A DNA stretch of 64,000 nucleotides, from positions 1-64,000 of the forward strand of contig JAXGMN010000041.1 of the NCBI GenBank assembly GCA_040768665.1, given 5' to 3'. Below are positions 43,110-51,363 of this stretch, one piece after another. How positions within the stretch are numbered: position 1 is the first letter of the stretch; every line of letters starts with the position of its first letter. This DNA is from JABWBD01 sp040768665. Lineage in GTDB: Bacteria; Planctomycetota; Planctomycetia; Pirellulales; Thermoguttaceae. The notes beneath the pieces were generated by a model that saw nothing but the letters and a program-made list of their open reading frames with translations, was not told the DNA's origin and did no database searches. The position numbers and the translations under genes are program-made.

Positions 43110-43613
43110 CTACTGGGGGATCTTTGCCAACAGGCTGACCATTTCCAGGGCCGCCTCGGCGCAGTCGGCGCCCTTGTTGCCGATGCGGCTGTCCGGACGG
43201 TCTTTGCCTCGCGTACCGGGGTCTCCGCCGGAGCGAGCAATCGCCTGGTCGAGGGTATTGCACGTGAGCACCCCGAACAGCGTCGGCACACCGGTTTGCG
43301 CTCCGATGTTCGCCAGCGCAATGCTCACGGCGCGATTGATGTGCTGGTCGTGAGTCGTTTCGCCGCGGATGACTGCGCCCAGGCATATCACGGCCGCGTA
43401 CCGGCCGCTCTTCGCCAGGCGTGCGGCAACCGTGGGGATCTCGAACGCTCCCGGGACCCAGAAGACGTCGACGCGATCCTCCGCGACTCCTCGTGCCGCA
43501 AGCGTTTCGATCGCGCCGCCAAGCAACCGCGAAGTGATGGTATCGTTGAACTTTGACACCACGGCCGCGAAGCGGCCTTCGGGAACTTCGGTGGATGGCT
43601 CATATACGTTCAC
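43110..43613 (-). CDS. ribH: 6,7-dimethyl-8-ribityllumazine synthase
   Basis: 167 residues. Condenses the ribityl-pyrimidine with 3,4-dihydroxy-2-butanone 4-phosphate in riboflavin synthesis and forms icosahedral or pentameric shells. Motifs are VSKFNDTITSRLLGGA (substrate pocket), VPGAFEIPTVA, GAVIRGETTHDQHIN (catalytic His) and GVLTCNTLDQAIARSGG. It lies 9 bp from both rho and nusB, inside the operon. Confidence 0.95.
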   Translation of the reverse strand: MNVYEPSTEVPEGRFAAVVSKFNDTITSRLLGGAIETLAARGVAEDRVDVFWVPGAFEIPTVAARLAKSGRYAAVICLGAVIRGETTHDQHINRAVSIALANIGAQTGVPTLFGVLTCNTLDQAIARSGGDPGTRGKDRPDSRIGNKGADCAEAALEMVSLLAKIPQ

Positions 43614-43622
43614 GTTCGTCCT

Positions 43623-45086
43623 CTATTTCATGTTCATGCTCATCAGGAACTCCGCGTTCGACTTGGTCTTGGCCAGCCGGCCGACGAGCAGTTCCATTGC
43701 TTCGGGCGGATTCATCTCGTTGAGCACGCGGCGGAGCACGCAGACCCGCCGGTGTTCCTCCGGGTCCATGAGCATTTCCTCGCGCCGCGTGCCGCTGCGG
43801 TTGATGTCGATCGCCGGCCAGATCCGCTTGTCGACCAGGCGACGGTCGAGATGGATTTCGAGGTTGCCGGTCCCTTTGAATTCCTCGAAGATGACGTCGT
43901 CCATCTTGCTGCCGGTCTCGATCAGCGCCGTGGCAAGGATCGTCAGCGAGCCCCCTTCCTCGACCTTGCGGGCCGAACCGAAGAAGCGCTTGGGCCGCTG
44001 CAGCGCATTGGCGTCGACGCCGCCGGACAGGATCTTGCCGGAATGGGGGCATTCGGCGTTCCATGCCCGAGCCAGCCGGGTAATCGAATCGAGGAAGATC
44101 ATGACGTTCTTGCCGTATTCGACCATCCGCTTCGCTTTCTCCAGCACCATGTCGGCCACCTGGATGTGGCGCGAGGCAGGTTCGTCGAAAGTCGAGCTGA
44201 TCACCTCGCAGTTCTTCCCTTTGACCTGGCGCTCCATATCCGTCACTTCTTCAGGCCGCTCGTCGATCAGCAGCATGAAAACGTACAGATCGGGATAGTT
44301 GTTCAGCGCCGCCTTGGCCATCTTCTGCATGAGAATCGTCTTGCCGGCCCGCGGAGGACTGACGATCAAGCCGCGCTGGCCGAAGCCGACCGGCACGATC
44401 ATGTCGACCACCCGCGTGTTGATGTCGCCCGAGGCGTCCTCCATGACGATCCGCTCATCGGGATGCAGCGGGGTGAGATCGTCGAAGAAGACTTTCTGCG
44501 AAAGCCTGTTGGGCTCCTCGTAATTGATTGCCTCGACGCGGAGGAGGGCGAAGTATCGCTCGTTTTCCTTGGGCGGCCGGATCTGGCCGGACACGGCCGA
44601 ACCGGTCCGCAGACCGAAGCGCCGTATCTGGCTGGGCGAGACGTAGATGTCGTCCGGGCAGGACAGGTAATGGTAATCGGGGCTGCGCAAGAAGCCGAAG
44701 CCGTCGGGAAGGACCTCGAGCGTGCCCTCACCGAACATCATGCCATTGAGCTTCACCCGCTCCTTGAGGATACGGAAAATCAGGTCCTGCCGCTTCATGC
44801 CGGCGTAATCGGTGAGGTTCTCCTTGCGGGCCTCCTCGATCAACTCTGCCATCGACATCTTCTGGAGTTCGGCAATGTGGGTATCGCCCGACTGCTTGAT
44901 CTGCTCGTAGTGCTCGTCGGTGTCCTCGTCGACCGCGCGCCGCCGATCGGCGAGTTCTTCCGCAAGGGAAAGGGGTTCTTCCTCGTCGTAGGAAGAAAAG
45001 GTTCGATCCTGGGCGGATTGGGACCGCGGCCCGGGAACGAACTTTCGCGTTCTCGCGTTGGGTTTTCCGTCTCGCGGTTCGGTCAT
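43623..45086 (-). CDS. rho: transcription termination factor Rho
   Basis: 487 residues. Hexameric RNA translocase that ends transcription. An acidic extension of about 70 residues precedes the Rho N-terminal helical domain (MSMAELIEEARKENLTDYAG). The RNA-binding CSD has GTLEVLPDGFGFLRS, Walker A is SPPRAGKT (243-250), and Q/R-loop regions are DERPEEVTDMERQVKG and LDSITRLARAWN. The C-terminus GRLAKTKSNAEFLMSMNMK is typical. The N-terminal extension is Glu/Asp-rich and predicted disordered. It is separated from coaE by 174 bp and so may also have its own promoter. Confidence 0.96.
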   Translation of the reverse strand: MTEPRDGKPNARTRKFVPGPRSQSAQDRTFSSYDEEEPLSLAEELADRRRAVDEDTDEHYEQIKQSGDTHIAELQKMSMAELIEEARKENLTDYAGMKRQDLIFRILKERVKLNGMMFGEGTLEVLPDGFGFLRSPDYHYLSCPDDIYVSPSQIRRFGLRTGSAVSGQIRPPKENERYFALLRVEAINYEEPNRLSQKVFFDDLTPLHPDERIVMEDASGDINTRVVDMIVPVGFGQRGLIVSPPRAGKTILMQKMAKAALNNYPDLYVFMLLIDERPEEVTDMERQVKGKNCEVISSTFDEPASRHIQVADMVLEKAKRMVEYGKNVMIFLDSITRLARAWNAECPHSGKILSGGVDANALQRPKRFFGSARKVEEGGSLTILATALIETGSKMDDVIFEEFKGTGNLEIHLDRRLVDKRIWPAIDINRSGTRREEMLMDPEEHRRVCVLRRVLNEMNPPEAMELLVGRLAKTKSNAEFLMSMNMK

Positions 45087-45260
45087 GTCTCTCTCACTCC
45101 TGAAAAGGAAAGGGGGCCGGCGCGCGGAAGGCGTCGGCGGAGGGTGGAAAAGTGCTGCTCAAGGAGCAATCGATCGTATCGGAAAAAATCAGGGAAGGGG
45201 TGGTTTCAAAACAGCCAACGGTGCGATCGTCCGCAGGCGAAGGGGGTGGGGCTGGGAAAT

Positions 45261-45860
45261 TCAGCCGACGAGGGAGTGCCAAAACGGCTTAAGCTGGGCT
45301 TGCACGTCATCCGGAGACCCCGTGTTGTCTACTACCACATCGGCGCGCTTTCGTTTCAAGTCTAACGATTCCTGGGCGTCCTCGCGCATGGCAAACTCCT
45401 TTTCGCTCCATCCTCGCTCGCGCGCCCTCGCCAGCCGGAGCGGACGCGGCGCGTCGACGAACACCAAGACACTGCATAACTCGTCCCACCCCGCTTCGAG
45501 CAACAGCGGCGCGTCGAGCACCACCGCCGGACAGTCTACTGCCGCCATGGCCTCGGCTTGCTCGACGAGCAATTGCCCGATTTTGGGATGGGTGATCTGT
45601 TCCAAGTATGCCCGTTCGGCGGGACCTCCAGGTGGTGGGGCGAAGACGATCTTCGCCAGACGCTTTCGGTCGATCCTTCCGTTCTCGTCGAAAATCGAGT
45701 CGCCCCAGCGGCTCCGCGCGGCCATCTCGACTTCCGGCATCGCCAATACCTCATGGCCGGCGCGATCGGCATCAAGCACTCCTGCGCCCAATGCGGCCAG
45801 CGACGCGGCCACAAAGCTCTTGCCGCTTGCCACTCCGCCCAACAGTCCGATCACCGGCAT
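45261..45860 (-). CDS. coaE: dephospho-CoA kinase
   Basis: 199 residues. Last step of CoA synthesis, phosphorylating the 3' hydroxyl of dephospho-CoA. P-loop is GGVASGKS (8-15), DADRAGHEVL is the substrate loop, VLDAPLLLEAGWDELC fits the LID region, and RADVVVDNTGS is the family C-terminal motif. The ATG at 45860 gives the family N-terminus MPVIGLLGG; it lies 14 bp after the polA stop. The polA-coaE pairing is common in bacteria. Confidence 0.94.
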   Translation of the reverse strand: MPVIGLLGGVASGKSFVAASLAALGAGVLDADRAGHEVLAMPEVEMAARSRWGDSIFDENGRIDRKRLAKIVFAPPPGGPAERAYLEQITHPKIGQLLVEQAEAMAAVDCPAVVLDAPLLLEAGWDELCSVLVFVDAPRPLRLARARERGWSEKEFAMREDAQESLDLKRKRADVVVDNTGSPDDVQAQLKPFWHSLVG

Positions 45861-45874
45861 TCTTGTTCGTCTGG

Positions 45875-48703
45875 TCAGGCCCCCGATGCTCCTGTCCAAG
45901 GTTTTGCGTCCGCCCAATTGGCGCCTGCTTTCACATCGACCTTCAAGGGCACATTCAACCGGCGAACACCGGCCATCTCCTCGACGACCATCGCCGCCAA
46001 CGCGTCTCGCTCGCCCGGAGGACACTCGAAGACCAATTCATCGTGGATTTGCAGCAACAGCCGTCCGGAGAACCGATTCCGGTCAAGACGACGATAGATG
46101 GAGATCATGGCCTCTTTGATCAGATCCGCGGCGGAGCCCTGGATCACAGTGTTGATCGCGGTCCGCTCGGCGAGGTTCCGCTGACGGCCGGCGTCCGCGC
46201 GGACTCCGCGGATGGCTCGGCGACGCCCGAGAATAGTACTAACATATCCATTCTTCCGGCAATCGGCTAGTACTTTCTGCAAAAAGCCTTCGATCCCAGA
46301 ATACCCCCCGAAATAGGCGTCAATGAAATTCGCCGCCTCGGCCTTGTCGATCCTCAGTTGCTTTGCGAGCCCGAAGGCGCTCTGTCCGTAAATCACTCCA
46401 AAATTCACTGCTTTTGCCTGGCGCCGCATTTCCGGAGTGACCTCGTCCAACGCGACCCGGTAGACCTGACTCGCCACGCGCGCGTGAATATCTTCGTCTC
46501 GATCGAACGCCTCGCAGAGCCGCTCATCCCCGCTGAAGTGTGCTAGCACCCGCAGTTCGATCTGAGAGTAATCGGCCGCCAGCAGGATCCAGCCTTCCTC
46601 GCCGGGTACGAACGCCGAGCGGATCTCGCGTCCCTCCTCGGTGCGAACCGGGATATTCTGAAGGTTGGGGTCGCTGGAGCTCAAGCGTCCCGTGGCGGTA
46701 ACCACTTGGTTGAACGACGCGTGGACGCGGCCGGTCTTGGGATAAATCATCTGCGGCAGCGCATCGACGTAGGTGTTCTTGAGCTTCGCATACTGCCGAT
46801 AGTCGATGATCTTCGCCGGCAGCGGATTCTCGAGCGCCAACTCTTCGAGCACGTCGACGTCGGTGCTGGGCCCCGTCTTTGTCTTCTTCACCACCGGCAG
46901 GCGCAACTCGTCGAACAGGATCTGCTGCAATTGCTTGGGAGAGCTGATGTTGAACTTGCGGCCCGCCAGGGCGTGGATTTCCTGCTCGAGTTCTTCCAGC
47001 CTGCGCCCGTACTGATCGCCCAGTTCGCCGAGTCGCCGGACGTCGACCTTGATGCCGTTGTATTCCATTTCCACCAACACGTCCAACAGCGGCAATTCAA
47101 GCTCGTCGAACAGCGGTTTGAGCTTCGCTTCGGCGAGCTTTTTGTCGAGGATCGGGCGGAGCAGGACGGGGACGATCGCATCTTCGCCCGCGTATTCGGC
47201 CACCCGTGCCACCGGCACTTCATCCATCCGCTTCTGGTCTTTGCCCGTGCCGATCAGTTCGGTGATCTTGATCGTGGTATGCCCCAGGTAGGCACGGGCC
47301 AGTTCATCGAGGTTATGATTCCGGGCCCCGGCGTCGAGCAGATAACTCGCAATCATCGTGTCGAAAGCGACTCCAGCGAGCCGGACGCCGGCGCTGCGCA
47401 GCACGATCATGTCGTATTTGAGATTCTGCCCGATTTTCTCCACGTCCGGGTCTTCCAGCATCGGGCGCAGCGCGTCGAGCGTGGCTGCTGGATCGAGGCT
47501 CGTCTCGCCCTCCGGCGCGCGGACCGCCACATACCACGCCTCCTGCTCGTTCCACGAAAAGGCATAGCCGACGATATCCGCCCAGCGGGGGCAGATGCTC
47601 GTTGTCTCGAGATCGATCGAGATCCGCTTCTGATGCTTGAGCTGCTCGAGAAAGCTCTCGAACGCCTCGGCCGTATTGACCGTATGGTAGACCGGTTTGA
47701 GTTGGACCTTCGCTTCGGGTTGCTTCCCGGCCAGCGACTCCACCTTCTCCGCAAGGCTACGGAAGCCGAACTCGCGAAAGAGCCCCAGCGCTTGCGCCGG
47801 ATCGATCTGCCCGGTTCGCCCGGCATCCCAATCGACCGTCAGCGGAACCTGCGCATCGAGCCGGGCGAGTTGGCGGCTGAGAATCGCCTGCTCGCGGTAT
47901 TCGATCAGGTTCTGCTTGCGCTTGGCCCCGGAGACGTCGTTGGCATGATCGAGAACGGATTCGAGTGTCCGGTATTTGGTGAGCAGTTCGCGAGCCAACT
48001 TGGGACCGATCAAGGGAACACCCGGGACATTATCCGTCGAGTCGCCTACCAGGGCTTGAAAATCGACGACCTGCGAGGGAGTAATCCCCCATTCTTCTTC
48101 CAGTGCCTCGCGGTCGAAAACCTGGTTCTTGCGGATATTGAAGATCTTCGCCCGATCCGTGATCAGTTGCCGGCAGTCCTTGTCGCCGGTGACCAGGTAA
48201 CACTCGCCGCCAAGCTCGTCCGCGACGCGGGCGATGGTGGCCAGAACATCGTCGGCCTCATACCCTTCGGCACCGAGCGCGGGGATCCCTAAGGCGGCAA
48301 TCAGCCGGCGAATCGATTGGATTTGAGGGACAAGCTCGTCGGGCATCGCCGGCCGATGGATTTTGTACTGTTCGTACAGCTCGTGCCGGAATGTCTTTCC
48401 GGGCATGTCAAATGCGCAGAACAGGTAGTCCGGCTTCTTCTCCTCCAGGAGAAAAACGAGGTCCCGGGCGAAACCGAACACCGCCCCAACCGGCTCTCCC
48501 TGCGGACTCGACATCTCGGGCAGGGCATGAAAGACCTGGTAGATCAGCGAGTGGGCGTCGATTACGTAAACGGTCTTGCCTTCGAGCGTCGCCGGCGGGG
48601 ACGGAGGAGTCTCGCAGGGCGCGGCGGGCGTGGCCTCTGCCACCGACGGATCAGCGGTTTCCGTCGCGTCGAAGAGCGACCGTTGCAGCGAGCGGCGGGC
48701 CAT
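45875..48703 (-). CDS. polA: DNA polymerase I
   Basis: 942 residues. Repair and Okazaki-fragment polymerase with three domains. The 5'-3' exonuclease has YVIDAHSLIYQVFHALPEM and VTGDKDCRQLI. The 3'-5' exonuclease keeps all catalytic motifs: SIDLETTS near 360, NLKYDMIVL near 429 and YAGEDA near 504, so proofreading is expected. The polymerase has DYSQIELRVLAHFSGDE, RRQAKAVNFGVIYG and QIHDELVFE. The ATG at 48703 is preferred; the frame is open upstream only to a TTG at 48769 that would add 22 residues. An Ala/Pro/Thr-rich linker of about 35 residues follows the first 12 residues. A consensus-like promoter lies 67-95 bp upstream. Confidence 0.96.
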   Translation of the reverse strand: MARRSLQRSLFDATETADPSVAEATPAAPCETPPSPPATLEGKTVYVIDAHSLIYQVFHALPEMSSPQGEPVGAVFGFARDLVFLLEEKKPDYLFCAFDMPGKTFRHELYEQYKIHRPAMPDELVPQIQSIRRLIAALGIPALGAEGYEADDVLATIARVADELGGECYLVTGDKDCRQLITDRAKIFNIRKNQVFDREALEEEWGITPSQVVDFQALVGDSTDNVPGVPLIGPKLARELLTKYRTLESVLDHANDVSGAKRKQNLIEYREQAILSRQLARLDAQVPLTVDWDAGRTGQIDPAQALGLFREFGFRSLAEKVESLAGKQPEAKVQLKPVYHTVNTAEAFESFLEQLKHQKRISIDLETTSICPRWADIVGYAFSWNEQEAWYVAVRAPEGETSLDPAATLDALRPMLEDPDVEKIGQNLKYDMIVLRSAGVRLAGVAFDTMIASYLLDAGARNHNLDELARAYLGHTTIKITELIGTGKDQKRMDEVPVARVAEYAGEDAIVPVLLRPILDKKLAEAKLKPLFDELELPLLDVLVEMEYNGIKVDVRRLGELGDQYGRRLEELEQEIHALAGRKFNISSPKQLQQILFDELRLPVVKKTKTGPSTDVDVLEELALENPLPAKIIDYRQYAKLKNTYVDALPQMIYPKTGRVHASFNQVVTATGRLSSSDPNLQNIPVRTEEGREIRSAFVPGEEGWILLAADYSQIELRVLAHFSGDERLCEAFDRDEDIHARVASQVYRVALDEVTPEMRRQAKAVNFGVIYGQSAFGLAKQLRIDKAEAANFIDAYFGGYSGIEGFLQKVLADCRKNGYVSTILGRRRAIRGVRADAGRQRNLAERTAINTVIQGSAADLIKEAMISIYRRLDRNRFSGRLLLQIHDELVFECPPGERDALAAMVVEEMAGVRRLNVPLKVDVKAGANWADAKPWTGASGA

Positions 48704-48769
48704 GGATTCGGCGTAGGGTGGGAGGAGGAGAGAAGGAGTGGAGGGGCCGCTTCGAGAGCGACTTTCCAA

Positions 48770-48798
48770 ATCTTACACCCACCATTAGGGACTGTCAA
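48770..48798 (-). promoter_or_regulatory. sigma70-type promoter of the polA series
   Basis: Minus strand: perfect TTGACA (48798 to 48793), 17-bp spacer, TAAGAT (48775 to 48770). The predicted start gives a leader of about 60 nt before the polA ATG. It is the best -35/-10 match seen in the window. Confidence 0.7.
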
Positions 48799-49104
48799 CT
48801 GCTTGGACGTTACTGCTGCACCAGTGACTGTAGCTGCGGGGCGCGTGCTCCCAAGAGCAAGTCAAAAGCAGCTTTGCGTGGGCTGAGGGTGTGGCCACCA
48901 AGGCTGCGATTTCTCAAAACAGACGGCATTTGGTGGCCACGCGCTTCTGGGTGGTTGGATCGGATGATTTTCGAGCGATGCGAGGCTTTGCGAACACCGG
49001 GGAGGAAGTGTTGGTACGGACGCCAGACGCGAGGGAACTGCCGCAAGCATAGCCGTTGCTCCGAGAGGCTGAGAACCAAATTGCCAAGGCAAGGCCATCG
49101 CACT
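48799..49104. other. intergenic region with an inverted repeat
   Basis: 306 bp between polA and the TIM-barrel gene, both on the minus strand. GTGGCCACCA (48891-48900) and TGGTGGCCAC (48931-48940) form a 10-bp stem with a 30-base loop, which may end the upstream transcript. No credible gene was found. Confidence 0.5.
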
Positions 49105-49875
49105 TCAGTGCGCATCGGTCGCAAGTTCGCTTTGAGCCCCACCTTCCAGAAGAACCGCTTTGGCTGCGTGATCCGAAAGTGGAACTACCAAGTCTCCGAG
49201 CGACTCGCGTGCCATGCGAATTTCATCGACGATTGCTTCCGGCTCGATAATCGATTCCACGATCGTCGGCACATGCTTCGGAATCAGGGGCGAGATTCGC
49301 CGAAATGCTTTTCTCGCCGCAGAGCTAATCGCAACATGGCTACTTAGGGCATCGACCTCGCTGATGTGAATCTCTGCGAGCCGCTCGCCGAACCCTCGAA
49401 GCAGTTCCATGGCGACGGTCAGAGTCGGGTCAACCTGGCGCGCATGGCCTAAGTCAAGACAAAACCGTGCTTTCGGCAAAGCATCAAAATATTGCCGCAT
49501 TTCCTCTGCCGTGCGTGCAATGGGTTTCCGCTGGTCCATGTTTTCAAGAAAAATCGAACCCTGGATCGGCAACCACTCGGCGGGATCCTCGATGATGTCG
49601 GGGTGCACGATAATTCCGTCGACCGACGCGGCGACGTTCGCCAGCCGTTCGATCAATTGCCGCTCACTGAGTTCAGCGCGGCGGCCGGGCGCATGGAACG
49701 ATACGAACTCGAACTGCTCCAACGGAAGGTGGGGGAGCGCCTCGATCAGCGGATCCAGTTCCGCCTCGCGCAGTGCAGATAGCTCCACAGCGTCCGCATG
49801 GCCTATCTGCAACTCGATTCCCCGTTGAAAATCGCCCCTGGCAAGCGCCCCGGTCGAAAACCCAATTCGCCGCAT
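49105..49875 (-). CDS. xylose-isomerase-like TIM-barrel protein
   Basis: 256 residues with the AP-endonuclease-2/sugar-isomerase TIM-barrel pattern. Candidate metal ligands are His in VSFHAPG and IIVHPD, Glu in FLENMDQRK, Asp/His in CLDLGHARQV, His in AEIHISE and Glu in TIVESII. These fit a divalent-metal enzyme acting on a sugar, sugar phosphate or nucleic-acid end; no closer family is recognised. Its ATG overlaps the TGA of the nucleotidyltransferase gene by one base (TGATG), so the two are translationally coupled and probably act together. Biological role unknown. Confidence 0.7.
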   Translation of the reverse strand: MRRIGFSTGALARGDFQRGIELQIGHADAVELSALREAELDPLIEALPHLPLEQFEFVSFHAPGRRAELSERQLIERLANVAASVDGIIVHPDIIEDPAEWLPIQGSIFLENMDQRKPIARTAEEMRQYFDALPKARFCLDLGHARQVDPTLTVAMELLRGFGERLAEIHISEVDALSSHVAISSAARKAFRRISPLIPKHVPTIVESIIEPEAIVDEIRMARESLGDLVVPLSDHAAKAVLLEGGAQSELATDAH

Positions 49876-50966
49876 CAGAATACTCCGTACCTCTTCGTGA
49901 ACCGTGTCAATGAATTGTTCGATTCGAAGAACAAACTCTCCAGCCCTTCCCGGAATTGAATCGTATTGTCGCGTTGTTCCAAATAGACCGGGTCCGCGCG
50001 TTCTTCAAAGCCAATCGTCTTCAGCCTCTCTCGCTTCGCTGCGTCGTTCAGTCCCTCCAAAAAGCGATCGTAGGCACCGAGAGTCTTTTTGGCTACTTCG
50101 CGCTCGGCAAATCTCGCCAGGGAGTCCGCCAGCAAATCGACCGCCGTCCGCCGCGATAGCCCCAGACAGATCTCCAGCAGTTCCAGTTCAACGAGTTCCG
50201 GATCGCCGGTCTTCGGCTTGCCGGCGAAATCTTCGTGGCAGAGAAAGCAGGTGAGCATGCCTTTAGCGAACAGCAACTTTCGCGACATTCTGAGCTTGAT
50301 GTTGCGAAGTGCCCACCCGGCGTTGGACCGCTGCCACTTCTTTGTGGCATAATCGACCGTCATCGTCCTCCAGAACCTGACCACATCGTTGAGCAGGAAG
50401 AGAGGAACACGGAAGCGAGCGGGCGAGGTGGCAGGCGGGTCGCCGATGATGTAGCGTTCCAGGATCGCACGGATAACCCGGTCGTGCGTCACCGGATCCG
50501 AGAGCGAGGTCGATTCCAACAGCAGCAGAATTCGGCGCGTGATATTCCGGTTCGTGTCTTCGCCACCGCCAATATAATGAACCAACTCGTGGCTGCTCGA
50601 CATCACTCCGAACGTGCCGGTGGGGCCCGGTTCGCGATAGCCTTCCTTCTCGAAAACCTGTTCAACCGACTTGGTCACATCGAAGTGACGCATATCCGAG
50701 GGACCATCGACCAAGAGGGTCCAGTCGAGATCGCTTCCCGACGTCCACTCCTCCCGTGCAAGCGATCCAAACGCAACCACGGAAGTATTGGCGGGGGGTT
50801 TCACACCAGCGATCAGTCGGTGCAGCTTCGTCTCCTCTTCCCTGGCCGCTGCGCGCGCCGCAAAAATCGCGGGCCACGCTTCGCCGAGAGCTGCAGAAAG
50901 CTCTTCGAGCGGGTCACTCTCTATTTCCGGGGAATCTGGGAGCACTGAAAGCCCATTACACGACAA
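49875..50966 (-). CDS. Pol-beta superfamily nucleotidyltransferase
   Basis: 363 residues. FGSLAREEWTSGSDLDW (66-82) is the minimal nucleotidyltransferase motif, GS followed by DxD (D79, D81). The helical C-terminal half has VRFWRTMTVDYATKKW and WALRNIKLRMSRKLLF. It may transfer a nucleotide to a protein, RNA or small molecule; the target is unknown. The first open codon is TTG at 50966 with AAGG upstream; a GTG at 50945 is an alternative, so the N-terminus is uncertain. It is followed directly by the coupled TIM-barrel gene. The two-gene unit sits between repeat-rich spacers, which fits an accessory cassette. Confidence 0.75.
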   Translation of the reverse strand: MSCNGLSVLPDSPEIESDPLEELSAALGEAWPAIFAARAAAREEETKLHRLIAGVKPPANTSVVAFGSLAREEWTSGSDLDWTLLVDGPSDMRHFDVTKSVEQVFEKEGYREPGPTGTFGVMSSSHELVHYIGGGEDTNRNITRRILLLLESTSLSDPVTHDRVIRAILERYIIGDPPATSPARFRVPLFLLNDVVRFWRTMTVDYATKKWQRSNAGWALRNIKLRMSRKLLFAKGMLTCFLCHEDFAGKPKTGDPELVELELLEICLGLSRRTAVDLLADSLARFAEREVAKKTLGAYDRFLEGLNDAAKRERLKTIGFEERADPVYLEQRDNTIQFREGLESLFFESNNSLTRFTKRYGVF

Positions 50967-51363
50967 CGCCTTGAGAACGTAAAATGCCGCAAGTCATTCT
51001 AGCGGCGTTCGCTCGGTCTGGCCAGACGCTTCTGGACCCGCAGAGTCGTAACTAGCAGGACACGGTGCCCCACGCCCTGTGGGGACTGTGGGTAACCTCT
51101 CGCCAATCACACCCGGTCCTGCAATCCTGGCAATCCGATTTCACCGGTCCCTTGCGGACCCCGGCGGGCTCGTCCCGCCGCTGAACGAGATTGCGCGGCT
51201 ATAGACGAGCAGGCCACAGTCAATCGCATTCATCCACACAAGCAGTCTCGACACGAAGTGGAAGGCGGTACGCGACAGGCAGCAGAAAAGAACAAGAGGA
51301 TGGCAGAATCTGCATCTCTGACACCCGACATCCGGGAGCCGGTCTCCGTTTTCGGATAGCCTC
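50967..51363. other. intergenic region with clustered hairpins
   Basis: 397 bp between two minus-strand genes. Hairpins: CCCCAC/GTGGGG (51068-51073 with 51079-51084), GGTCC/GGACC (51146-51150 with 51156-51160) and CGGCGGG/CCCGCCG (51162-51168 with 51174-51180). They may form the terminator of the giant secretin-like gene or a small structured RNA. No protein gene was seen. Confidence 0.5.

Noticed and set aside
48810..49142. Possible 110-codon minus-strand gene between polA and the TIM-barrel gene
   Set aside because: It overlaps the TIM-barrel gene's end and an inverted repeat, has no ribosome site, and shows no domain.
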